Source: Ruminococcus sp. (GTDB taxonomy: Bacteria > Bacillota > Clostridia > Oscillospirales > Acutalibacteraceae). Taken from it: a stretch of 24,321 bases of DNA. Every line of letters starts with the position of its first letter. Position 1 is the stretch's first letter. Under the pieces are notes generated by a model. It had not been told where the DNA came from. It saw only the letters and a list, made by a program, of their open reading frames with translations, and searched no databases. Positions 16,207-22,030 of this stretch are shown here, piece after piece. Position numbers and translations under genes: made by a program. The DNA is taken from the NCBI GenBank assembly GCA_023667385.1, contig JAMPAE010000006.1, forward strand, positions 1 to 24,321. The letters run 5' to 3'.

Positions 16207-17124
16207 TCACTTAACAAACTTTTCAATTGCTTCGTCAATCATGAGCTTGACTTCATGCGCAAGCGGTATGCTTTCTTCCTTGAGATCTGCAAGCGGGGCA
16301 CGCACACCGCCGCAGTTTATGCCCTGTTCACGCAAAATCTGCTTTGCAGCCGCATACATATTACATTTGCAGTCACACATCGCATAGATAATTTTATCAA
16401 TTGCGTACTGGATTTCGCAAGCCTTTTCAAAATTTCCGCTTTTGAGAAGCTCATCAGCTTTGAGGAAAAGCTCAGGCATAACAGCGTAAGTGCCGCCGAT
16501 ACCTCCTGTTGCTCCGATGAGTCTGCCCGAAATAAACTGCTCATCCGGTCCGTTGAAAATCACGCAGTTGTCGCCGCCTTCCATTTTGAACATCTGAATG
16601 TCCTGAACAGGCATTGATGAGTTTTTGACGCCAATCACACGGGGGTTCTCTCTCATCTTTTTGAAAAGCGGCATTGTCAGCGCAACACCTGCAAGCTGAG
16701 GAATGTTATATATAATGAAATCAGTGTTCGGTGCAGCAGATGAAATATCGTTCCAGTATTTTGCAATGGATTCTTCAGGCAGCCTGAAATAAATCGGCGG
16801 AATTGAAGCGATTGCATCAACGCCGAGGCTTTCTGCATGAGCGGCAAGTTCCATTGAATCTTTTGTGTTGTTGCAGCCAACATGAGCAATGATTGTCAGC
16901 TTATCGCCAACAGCTTTCATCGCACTTTCAAGAATCAGCTTACGCTCATCCTTGCTCTGATAAATACATTCTCCCGATGAACCGCAAACATAAAGACCTT
17001 GCACGCCCTTTTCAAGCAAATATTTTGCAAAGGCTTCCGTTCTTTCTGCGCTGACTTCTCCGTCATCGTCATAGCAAGCATAAAACGCCGGCATGACGCC
17101 GTAATATTTTGATAAATCTTTCAT
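16207..17124 (-). CDS. nanA: N-acetylneuraminate lyase
   Basis: A 305-aa class I aldolase of the DapA/NanA superfamily that splits sialic acid to ManNAc and pyruvate. Motifs are GSSGE (48-52), YNIPQLAGVALT (139-150, Tyr139) and GVKNSS (165-170) with the Schiff-base Lys167; these positions track E. coli NanA Tyr137 and Lys165. YNIP followed by LAGV, and the epimerase partner, favour neuraminate lyase over dihydrodipicolinate synthase. AAGGAG lies nine bases before the ATG. It is first in a two-gene operon with its own promoter. No sialic acid transporter, NanK kinase, NagA/NagB or sialidase is encoded within the window. Confidence 0.9.
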   Translation of the reverse strand: MKDLSKYYGVMPAFYACYDDDGEVSAERTEAFAKYLLEKGVQGLYVCGSSGECIYQSKDERKLILESAMKAVGDKLTIIAHVGCNNTKDSMELAAHAESLGVDAIASIPPIYFRLPEESIAKYWNDISSAAPNTDFIIYNIPQLAGVALTMPLFKKMRENPRVIGVKNSSMPVQDIQMFKMEGGDNCVIFNGPDEQFISGRLIGATGGIGGTYAVMPELFLKADELLKSGNFEKACEIQYAIDKIIYAMCDCKCNMYAAAKQILREQGINCGGVRAPLADLKEESIPLAHEVKLMIDEAIEKFVK

Positions 17125-17158
17125 TTTGATTACTCCTTAATGCGTTTGGTTATGATAT

Positions 17159-17187
17159 ACTTTACCATCTCTGCATTGTAAAGTCAA
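17159..17187 (-). promoter_or_regulatory. nanA: Promoter of the nanA operon
   Basis: Minus strand TTGACT (17182-17187), 17 bases, TAAAGT (17159-17164). The -35 directly abuts the T-run of the upstream tRNA terminator. Confidence 0.65.
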
Positions 17188-17188
17188 C

Positions 17189-17218
17189 AAAAAAAGAAGT
17201 ACAACTTGTGTACTTCTT
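17189..17218 (-). terminator. Terminator of the tRNA-Met/tRNA-Glu operon
   Basis: Ten-bp perfect stem AAGAAGTACA/TGTACTTCTT on the minus strand (17209-17218 and 17194-17203), five-base loop, then five more T residues. Confidence 0.9.
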
Positions 17219-17221
17219 AAA

Positions 17222-17296
17222 TGGTGACCCGGACGAGAATCGAACTCGTGTTACCGCCGTGAAAGGGCGGTGTCTTAACCGCTTGACCACCGGGCC
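17222..17296 (-). tRNA. tRNA-Glu (anticodon UUC)
   Basis: Cloverleaf on the minus strand: acceptor GGCCCGG with CCGGGTC (one G-U), anticodon stem CCGCC/GGCGG around CTTTCAC (anticodon TTC), T-arm CGAGTTCGATTCTCG, and an encoded CCA at 17222-17224. Confidence 0.96.
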
Positions 17297-17343
17297 TTAT
17301 ATATTAACGAGACGGTTAACCGTTGCTCGTAATTTTACTAAAT

Positions 17344-17420
17344 TGGTAGCGGCAGTGGGATTCGAACCTACGACACTCCGGGTATGAACCGAATGCTCTA
17401 GCCAACTGAGCTATGCCGCC
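17344..17420 (-). tRNA. tRNA with CAU anticodon, probably elongator Met
   Basis: Acceptor GGCGGCA with TGCCGCT, anticodon stem TTCGG/CCGGA around TTCATAC (anticodon CAT), T-loop TTCGAAT, encoded CCA at 17344-17346. The three G-C pairs of an initiator anticodon stem are absent, so it is an elongator Met or, less likely, Ile2 with lysidine. Confidence 0.94.
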
Positions 17421-17448
17421 ACATACACGCCATTTACAACGCTCGATT

Positions 17449-17477
17449 ATTATATTATATCAACTCGATATTGTCAA
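17449..17477 (-). promoter_or_regulatory. Consensus promoter of the tRNA operon
   Basis: Minus strand TTGACA (17472-17477), 17 bases, TATAAT (17449-17454), a perfect SigA promoter. A second TATAAT overlaps at 17454-17459 but is only 12 bases from the -35. Confidence 0.85.
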
Positions 17478-17606
17478 GACTTTTTTGAAAAAAATCTGCA
17501 ATTTTTTTATTTATTTTTCACCGGCAGTTTTCAGACCGATTTATTCAACAAAGCAAAGCAGAATGTCGCAGTATATAACAATAATATAAATATTTTTTCA
17601 AAACCA

Positions 17607-17635
17607 TTGACAGGAATCATTTAAAATGAGATAAT
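17607..17635 (+). promoter_or_regulatory. Promoter of the secreted hydrolase
   Basis: TTGACA (17607-17612), 17 bases, GATAAT (17630-17635). AAGGAGG follows at 17654-17660, six bases before the ATG. Confidence 0.8.
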
Positions 17636-17666
17636 ATAAATTACAATAAAGCCAAGGAGGCACAAT

Positions 17667-18782
17667 ATGAACAAAAAAATCAAAAATTGCAAAAAAATCA
17701 TTGCTGCTGCTCTTTGCGTAATGATGATTTTCGCACTTTGCATTCCAATGTCTTTTGCTGCAGATGACGGAGTCAGCATTAATGCGGGAATTGACGCACT
17801 GAGGGCACAGTTTCTGAGCGGAAAAGGACCAAAGAAGAACAACTATGCAATTGACTATAGTTATTTTTCACCCGTGAAAGGACAAAATGACAAACAAAAA
17901 TATCCGTTGGTTGTTTTCATGCCCGGTTGGGGTGAAAGTCATCGCCCCGGAGAAGAATTGACGGATAACATTGCCTGCAATTGGTCAAGCAAGGAATATC
18001 AGGCTCGCTTTACCGAATCCGGCGGTGCATACATACTAATTGCAAGAGCACGTGAAGACCAAGCACTCTCATGGAATTCTTCATTGCTCACTTCACCGCT
18101 CAAGGCTGCACTCGATGATTTCGTTTCTAAGCAAGACAATGTAGACACCGGCCGCATCTATATTCTTGGCTGGAGCTACGGTGCTGTTGGCGCAATTAAC
18201 CAAGCCGTTTCTTATCCCGACTTCTATGCCGCCGCAGTATTCTTTGCACCGCCTGCATCAATTTCAAAGTCGGATGCAAGCAAGTTAAAAAATATGTCTG
18301 TTTGGCTTGATGTATGCAAGAGCGACTCTTTTGCAACCTATAGTCTTTATTCAGAACCATCATGGGATAACCTGAAGAGTAACACTTCAAACCGTTCAAA
18401 CATCCGCTTAACAACTTATGATAATGCTCCTGCAACAGGCGGAGTTCTTTATAACCACAACACGTGGCTTGACGCTCTGTATGATATGAACAGCAACGAC
18501 AGCCGTTACAGCGGCAGAAAAACAATTGACGGCAACGGAACCGCCATTGATGTCGGCAAAACAGGCATGATTTCATGGCTTTCAGCTCAGCGAAAAAACA
18601 CAGCCTCAACCGAACCAACTGAGCCAACTGAACCGACCGAGCCCGAACAGCCGAAATGCTCATGCAACTGTCACAGCACAAATGCATTCACGAAGCTCTT
18701 TTGGAAAATTCAAGTTTTCTTCTGGAAGATTTTCGGCATGACAAGCCATCGCCATTGTGACTGCGGAATCGCTCACTGGTAA
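17667..18782 (+). CDS. Secreted alpha/beta hydrolase with Cys/His-rich C-terminal tail
   Basis: A 371-aa exported esterase- or peptidase-like protein. Residues 1-31 are a signal peptide (KKIIAAALCVMMIFALCIP...SFAAD). The catalytic fold shows FMPGWGES (84-91, oxyanion region), GWSYG (168-172, nucleophile Ser170) and YNHNTW with candidate His264; the acid may be Asp216 or Asp219. The overall look is of feruloyl-esterase/PHB-depolymerase-like hydrolases; the substrate is unknown. A TEP repeat linker (315-326) leads to a distinct tail: CSCNCH (331-336), an aromatic amphipathic stretch FTKLFWKIQVFFWKIFG (341-357), and HCDCGIAHW (363-371). From memory, similar tails end other secreted proteins of gut Clostridia, so it may be a surface-anchoring or metal-binding module. 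There is no LPXTG. Confidence 0.88.
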   Translation: MNKKIKNCKKIIAAALCVMMIFALCIPMSFAADDGVSINAGIDALRAQFLSGKGPKKNNYAIDYSYFSPVKGQNDKQKYPLVVFMPGWGESHRPGEELTDNIACNWSSKEYQARFTESGGAYILIARAREDQALSWNSSLLTSPLKAALDDFVSKQDNVDTGRIYILGWSYGAVGAINQAVSYPDFYAAAVFFAPPASISKSDASKLKNMSVWLDVCKSDSFATYSLYSEPSWDNLKSNTSNRSNIRLTTYDNAPATGGVLYNHNTWLDALYDMNSNDSRYSGRKTIDGNGTAIDVGKTGMISWLSAQRKNTASTEPTEPTEPTEPEQPKCSCNCHSTNAFTKLFWKIQVFFWKIFGMTSHRHCDCGIAHW

Positions 18783-18802
18783 AATATTACATAATAAATT
18801 CA

Positions 18803-18835
18803 GCCCGTATCCACATTCGGATACGGGCGTTTTTT
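18803..18835 (+). terminator. Terminator of the secreted hydrolase
   Basis: Ten-bp perfect stem GCCCGTATCC/GGATACGGGC (18803-18812, 18819-18828), six-base loop, then G and six T residues. It lies between convergent genes. Confidence 0.95.
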
Positions 18836-18840
18836 AGTGT

Positions 18841-18968
18841 TTACACAAAATCTGCCGGATCAAACGGTTCATCTTCTTCTTTTTTGCCAAGTTCGCCGGA
18901 GAAAAGCTCTTGCAAAAAAATAATGCATTCCAAAAGAAAATCTGTCATCTTTTGATAAACTGTGCCAT
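18841..18968 (-). CDS. Short amphipathic peptide, copy 1, frame-interrupted
   Basis: This very short gene is paralogous to 19090-19230. The best start is ATG at 18968 (AAGGAG nine bases upstream) but it reads only MAQFIKR and then TGA. An ATG overlapping that stop (ATGA, 18945-18948) opens a 34-codon frame starting MTDFLLECIIF and ending at 18841. A -1 shift at the AAAAG run just before the TGA would join the parts without a gap relative to the paralog (MAQFIKK-MTDF against MAEIITR-ITDF). The product would be about 42 aa: an amphipathic/hydrophobic helix with a conserved Cys15, then SGELGKKEE and an acidic end. Either the copy carries a one-base deletion (or an assembly error), or it uses frameshifting or coupled reinitiation. 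The function is unknown; it has no signal peptide. Confidence 0.6.
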
Positions 18969-18988
18969 TGCATCTTTCTCCTTTTTAT

Positions 18989-19016
18989 TTTATATTATCT
19001 GAGCAAAACATGTCAT
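18989..19016 (-). promoter_or_regulatory. Possible promoter of peptide copy 1
   Basis: Minus strand ATGACA (19011-19016), 16 bases, TATAAA (18989-18994). It is moderate in quality; the gene could also be reached by read-through from copy 2. Confidence 0.35.
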
Positions 19017-19042
19017 GCGCCATATAAAAAGTCAATATCATA

Positions 19043-19074
19043 ATAACAGCCGAAGCGTTAACCTCGGCTGTTAT
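19043..19074. terminator. Hairpin between the two short peptide genes
   Basis: Eleven-bp perfect stem ATAACAGCCGA/TCGGCTGTTAT (19043-19053, 19064-19074) with a 10-base loop. Neither strand has a strong T-run (ATGTTTTC on plus, TATGATATTG on minus), so it may be a partial terminator or processing stem that sets the ratio of the two peptides. Confidence 0.5.
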
Positions 19075-19089
19075 ATGTTTTCAATTAAC

Positions 19090-19230
19090 TTATGCAACGA
19101 TGTCGCCTTCTGAAGTTGTGCCTTTTTCATCTTTGCCGAAGTCGCCTGAACGAATCTTCTTGATAAGATCCTGGAAGAATTTTACACAGCTCATAACGAA
19201 GTCTGTGATTCTTGTGATAATTTCTGCCAT
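19090..19230 (-). CDS. Short amphipathic peptide, copy 2 (46 aa)
   Basis: A complete 46-codon gene with GGGAG nine bases upstream of ATG at 19230 and a strong extended -10 promoter. It begins MAEIITRITDF; residues 1-27 form an amphipathic helix (VMSCVKFFQDLIKKI) with Cys15, and the rest is polar (SGDFGKDEK...EGDIVA). It has no signal peptide or transmembrane-length segment. It shares with copy 1 M-A-[EQ]-x-I, TDF, Cys15, F-x-Q-[DE]-L and SG[DE]xGK. In form it recalls leaderless amphipathic peptides such as staphylococcal delta-hemolysin or phenol-soluble modulins, or a membrane-associated small protein; that comparison is inference only. A type I toxin is another possibility, although the acidic tail is atypical. 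Confidence 0.75.
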   Translation of the reverse strand: MAEIITRITDFVMSCVKFFQDLIKKIRSGDFGKDEKGTTSEGDIVA

Positions 19231-19296
19231 TGTTCGTTACTCCCTTTCAATAAAATTTGGATTTAAGGCTAATATTTATCAACCCTTACCAACAAA

Positions 19297-19326
19297 ATTA
19301 TAGCATAAGCAATTAAATAAATTCAA
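19297..19326 (-). promoter_or_regulatory. Strong promoter of peptide copy 2
   Basis: Minus strand TTGAAT (19321-19326), 18 bases, TGC-TATAAT (19297-19305), a perfect extended -10. The leader to 19230 is about 60 bases. Confidence 0.75.
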
Positions 19327-19390
19327 GGCTTTTTATGTCGATGTTAATTTTTTCAATAAACTTTAATCTTTAGTTCACAATTTATTCTTT

Positions 19391-20473
19391 TCATTTGCTA
19401 ACTTCTGCAATTTTTGTTGAACCGTAATTAATCACGCCAAAGTAGCTCTTGCCGGCATTGACCTTGATTTTCTTGCCCTCAGTGTCGGTAATTTTAATTG
19501 CAGCACCCTCACTTTTCTTTGACCACTTGATTTTCTTGACTGCACCGCACGAAATGTAATAGCCTGTTCCGCCTTTCCAATCAACCTGAACAAGCGGACC
19601 GCTGCCATAAAGTGAAACATCAGTTTCAAGCACAAACAGGTTTGTGTAGGCAAGCTGCTCACCGCTTGCAGAATCCATGTGAGCCTTGCCTGAATGCTGT
19701 TTGAGATAAACCTTTTTTGCACTGTCATAGGTAAAGGTTGAATAATACTGATTTGAGAAATTCAACGTCACCTTGTCGCAAGCGGTTTTTGACGGAGCCT
19801 TCAGGTCACCCTCTTTTCTGAAGTTGAGGATGTAAGTATCCTTTCCCTCTTTGTAATCCGTGCGTACATTGTATTTATCAAAAAGCTGCTGCATATTTGC
19901 GCCCTTGACATATGCCGTATGCTCACGTGAATATTTGCCGACACGGTTCTGATCCCTGCCGAAAATCAGCTCATCATTGTTTTCGGCACCGTTGAAATAA
20001 TCAATGCCGATTCGTTTGAGCGTCGGTGTGCCAAGGGTTGGATTGCTGCCATAGCAAATGTAAACAGCATCAAGACCATGAGCAAAAATCGGGAAGTAAT
20101 AACGGCAGCTTCTGACAGAACAAACATTAGGAACCTTTGTGTAGTCACCGTAAACAGCCATCATTCTTGTGATACCGCCCTCAACGAGCACCTCAAACAT
20201 CAAATCTGCATTTGAAATGCCGTATTGCGGCAGAGAAGCCTTGATGTTGTTGATCATGATTGCAACAGGTCTTTTGCCTTTTGCAGCATCAGAAAGATCA
20301 TCAATACCGGTCAGGCGGTTATAGTCGGTGACAACAACAGGTTTCGTGGTCGTTACCTCGGTTGTCGGCTCAGTTGTTTCCTCCTCACCGCCCTTACCGC
20401 ACGAGCAGAAGCAAAGCAACATTATCGCTGCAAGCATAAAAGCAACCATTGAACGTATAATATTAGATTTCAT
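19391..20473 (-). CDS. DUF3048 (YerB-like) lipoprotein
   Basis: A 360-aa lipoprotein. The signal peptide ends at a Cys-rich lipobox-like CFCSC with Cys25 as the probable lipid site, followed by an acidic Glu/Thr linker (29-45). The body has the DUF3048 landmarks NRLTGIDDL, KRPVAIMINN, LPQYGISNADLMFEVLVEGGITRMMAVY (residues about 80-108) and the SVRSCRYYF segment. The length and two-part N/C layout fit B. subtilis YerB-type proteins, whose role is not firmly established. A weak GGTAGTG binding site precedes the ATG at 20473. It has its own promoter; no clear terminator follows, so read-through into the short peptide genes (160 bases downstream) is possible. Confidence 0.88.
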   Translation of the reverse strand: MKSNIIRSMVAFMLAAIMLLCFCSCGKGGEEETTEPTTEVTTTKPVVVTDYNRLTGIDDLSDAAKGKRPVAIMINNIKASLPQYGISNADLMFEVLVEGGITRMMAVYGDYTKVPNVCSVRSCRYYFPIFAHGLDAVYICYGSNPTLGTPTLKRIGIDYFNGAENNDELIFGRDQNRVGKYSREHTAYVKGANMQQLFDKYNVRTDYKEGKDTYILNFRKEGDLKAPSKTACDKVTLNFSNQYYSTFTYDSAKKVYLKQHSGKAHMDSASGEQLAYTNLFVLETDVSLYGSGPLVQVDWKGGTGYYISCGAVKKIKWSKKSEGAAIKITDTEGKKIKVNAGKSYFGVINYGSTKIAEVSK

Positions 20474-20783
20474 TTTATATCACTACCAAATCTTTTAATT
20501 ATCCCGGAAGCTCCTGAACAGAGTTGTTCCTGTTTTTAATTTACACCTTTTCCGCCGTAAAATCAACACTATACATTAACAAAATTTAAAGCTATAAATT
20601 GTGGGAATCCACGAAAATTGTCGAATATATTGAAAATATGTGCCATATGATTCTCGTTTAGGAAATCAAGTGGCAAAAATGACAATAATTTACACAGATT
20701 TATCTACAATAGAGAAATAATTTCCACGCTTTAATCATCACAAATCATAAAAACTAAGATAAACTATACAAAGGATTGATTAG
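20474..20783. other. 310-base divergent intergenic region
   Basis: It holds the DUF3048 promoter (20538-20566). The part from 20570 to 20783 is very AT-rich; it has short inverted pieces (GTGG-GAAT-CCAC at about 20600-20611) and -10-like TACAAT at about 20705, but no convincing promoter for the 59-aa gene. Confidence 0.5.
20538..20566 (-). promoter_or_regulatory. Promoter of the DUF3048 lipoprotein gene
   Basis: Minus strand TTGATT (20561-20566), 17 bases ending in GTG, TAAATT (20538-20543). Confidence 0.6.
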
Positions 20784-20963
20784 ATGGACAAAAAGAAAAA
20801 GCGCAGCAACGGCACAGATCCATATAACCTCGGTGACATTCATGATTTTCTTTATGACAAATACACTGTCATGTCTGCAACCGAGTGCACAGGACTGATT
20901 CCATTTGGACCGGACAGCGAAGAAGAACGTAACAATTACAAAGAAATTTATGACATCAACTGA
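20784..20963 (+). CDS. Small hydrophilic protein, 59 aa
   Basis: A 59-codon frame starting MDKKKKRSNGTDPYNLGDIH with AAAGGA about nine bases upstream. It has a basic N-terminus, a compact middle (DFLYDKYTVMSATECTGLIP) and an acidic end. No signal peptide or membrane segment is present. It looks like a real protein (balanced composition, good binding site, preceding AT-rich leader) and I have the impression of a conserved clostridial hypothetical, but I cannot name a family. It lies 70 bases before the tRNA-Arg promoter; a weak A/T-only stem at about 20993-21024 could end its transcript. Confidence 0.7.
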   Translation: MDKKKKRSNGTDPYNLGDIHDFLYDKYTVMSATECTGLIPFGPDSEEERNNYKEIYDIN

Positions 20964-21032
20964 CCGAACGTCACATTTCAAACCTAAAAGCAGAAAAATT
21001 TGCCCAAAGATGAATTTTTTTCTGATAAGAAC

Positions 21033-21061
21033 TTGACATTGCACTTGATTTGTGATAATAT
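21033..21061 (+). promoter_or_regulatory. Promoter of tRNA-Arg
   Basis: TTGACA (21033-21038), 17 bases, TAATAT (21056-21061). It lies 22 bases before the mature tRNA start. Confidence 0.8.
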
Positions 21062-21082
21062 ACTTTGGCAATTGAAAGAAAT

Positions 21083-21159
21083 GCGCCAGTAGCTCAGCCG
21101 GATAGAGTGTTTGGCTACGAACCAAAAGGTCAGGGGTTCGAGTCCCTTCTGGCGCGCCA
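21083..21159 (+). tRNA. tRNA-Arg (anticodon ACG)
   Basis: Acceptor GCGCCAG/CTGGCGC, D-arm AGCTCAGCCGGATAGAGT, anticodon stem TTTGG/CCAAA around CTACGAA (anticodon ACG, read as ICG after editing), T-arm GGGGTTCGAGTCCCT, encoded CCA at 21157-21159. Confidence 0.97.
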
Positions 21160-21195
21160 AAGCTCCGAGAATCATTTCTCGGAGCTTTACTTTTT
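21160..21195 (+). terminator. Terminator of tRNA-Arg
   Basis: Eleven-bp perfect stem AAGCTCCGAGA/TCTCGGAGCTT (21160-21170, 21177-21187), six-base loop, then TACTTTTT. It follows the CCA directly. Confidence 0.9.
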
Positions 21196-21294
21196 GACCA
21201 TTATTCTTCGCTTTTAATTTGCATTGATAAATGTTTAGCAACGAGTGAAAGGTGATGAAGTAAGAAGTTTTTATGAAAAGAGAGCACACCGAAC

Positions 21295-21975
21295 ATGAAC
21301 ATAAATCACCACTACATCGAAAAAGGGTCCGGAGAGACACTTATACTTTTGCACGGTAACAGCGAAAGTTCTGCTTATTTTCAGCATCAGCTTGAGTTTT
21401 TCTCAAAGTATTTTCGAGTAATTGCCATTGACACAAGAGGACATGGTTCAACTCCACGTGGCGATGCACCGTTCACAATCCGTCAGTTTGCCGATGATTT
21501 ACATAATTTCATGATATTGCACAACATTGCCAAAGCTCACATCCTCGGCTTTTCAGATGGCGGTAACATTGCGCTTATGTTCGCACTCAAGCACCCCGAA
21601 TGTGTTGACAGACTTATCCTAAACGGCGCAAATCTGTTTGCCAAAGGTGTAAAGCGTTCGGTGCAAATACCAATTGAAATCGGCTACAGATTCGCCTCTC
21701 TGTTTGCTAAAATTTCACCCAACGCCAAAGCTAATGCCGAAATGCTCGGTCTAATGGTAAACGAGCCAAACATTAAGCCAACTGAACTGCTGAATGTTCA
21801 TGCAAAAACGCTTGTCATCGCAGGCACGAATGACATGATCCTCGAATCGCACACAAGACTGATTGCAAAAATGATTCCCGATTCCAAGCTTACAATTATC
21901 AGCGGCGATCATTTCATCGCAAACAAAAACGCTGACAGATTCAACAAAGCTGTGTTTGAATTTTTGAAAAAATAA
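21295..21975 (+). CDS. Cytoplasmic alpha/beta-fold hydrolase
   Basis: A 226-aa hydrolase with LLHGNSES (18-25, oxyanion loop), DTRGHGST (46-53), nucleophile elbow GFSDGG (85-90, Ser87), GTND (177-180, Asp180) and GDHF (204-207, His206), a complete Ser-Asp-His triad. There is no signal peptide. It resembles small carboxylesterase or lactonase-like hydrolases (BioH/RsbQ type); the substrate cannot be told. Only a weak GAGAG lies upstream of the ATG at 21295. It is monocistronic, convergent with the MATE gene, and shares a bidirectional terminator with it. Confidence 0.92.
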   Translation: MNINHHYIEKGSGETLILLHGNSESSAYFQHQLEFFSKYFRVIAIDTRGHGSTPRGDAPFTIRQFADDLHNFMILHNIAKAHILGFSDGGNIALMFALKHPECVDRLILNGANLFAKGVKRSVQIPIEIGYRFASLFAKISPNAKANAEMLGLMVNEPNIKPTELLNVHAKTLVIAGTNDMILESHTRLIAKMIPDSKLTIISGDHFIANKNADRFNKAVFEFLKK

Positions 21976-21984
21976 GATAAAAGC

Positions 21985-22018
21985 ATCCGCACCGAAAATG
22001 ACGGTGCGGATATTTTTT
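21985..22018. terminator. Bidirectional terminator between hydrolase and MATE genes
   Basis: Ten-bp perfect stem ATCCGCACCG/CGGTGCGGAT (21985-21994, 22002-22011), then TATTTTTT on the plus strand. The minus strand follows with GCTTTTATC, a weaker T-run serving the MATE gene. Confidence 0.9.
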
Positions 22019-22030
22019 GTATCTGCAAAC

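Noticed and set aside
17344..17420. Initiator tRNA-fMet
   Set aside because: The anticodon stem lacks the three consecutive G-C pairs typical of initiators, and the acceptor start pairs as G-U, fitting an elongator.
18841..19230. AgrD-type cyclic quorum-sensing peptide precursors
   Set aside because: The conserved Cys15 lies in the helix, not before a short ring sequence and charged recognition tail, and no AgrB, AgrC or AgrA gene is nearby.
20503..20516. LexA-like box GAACA...TGTTC upstream of the DUF3048 gene
   Set aside because: The Firmicutes LexA box is GAAC-N4-GTTC; here the half-sites are six bases apart, and it lies about 20 bases downstream of the promoter -10 with no other SOS sign.
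20600..20760. Possible regulatory RNA in the AT-rich gap before the 59-aa gene
   Set aside because: Only short weak stems and scattered promoter-like boxes without correct spacing; nothing matches a riboswitch core.
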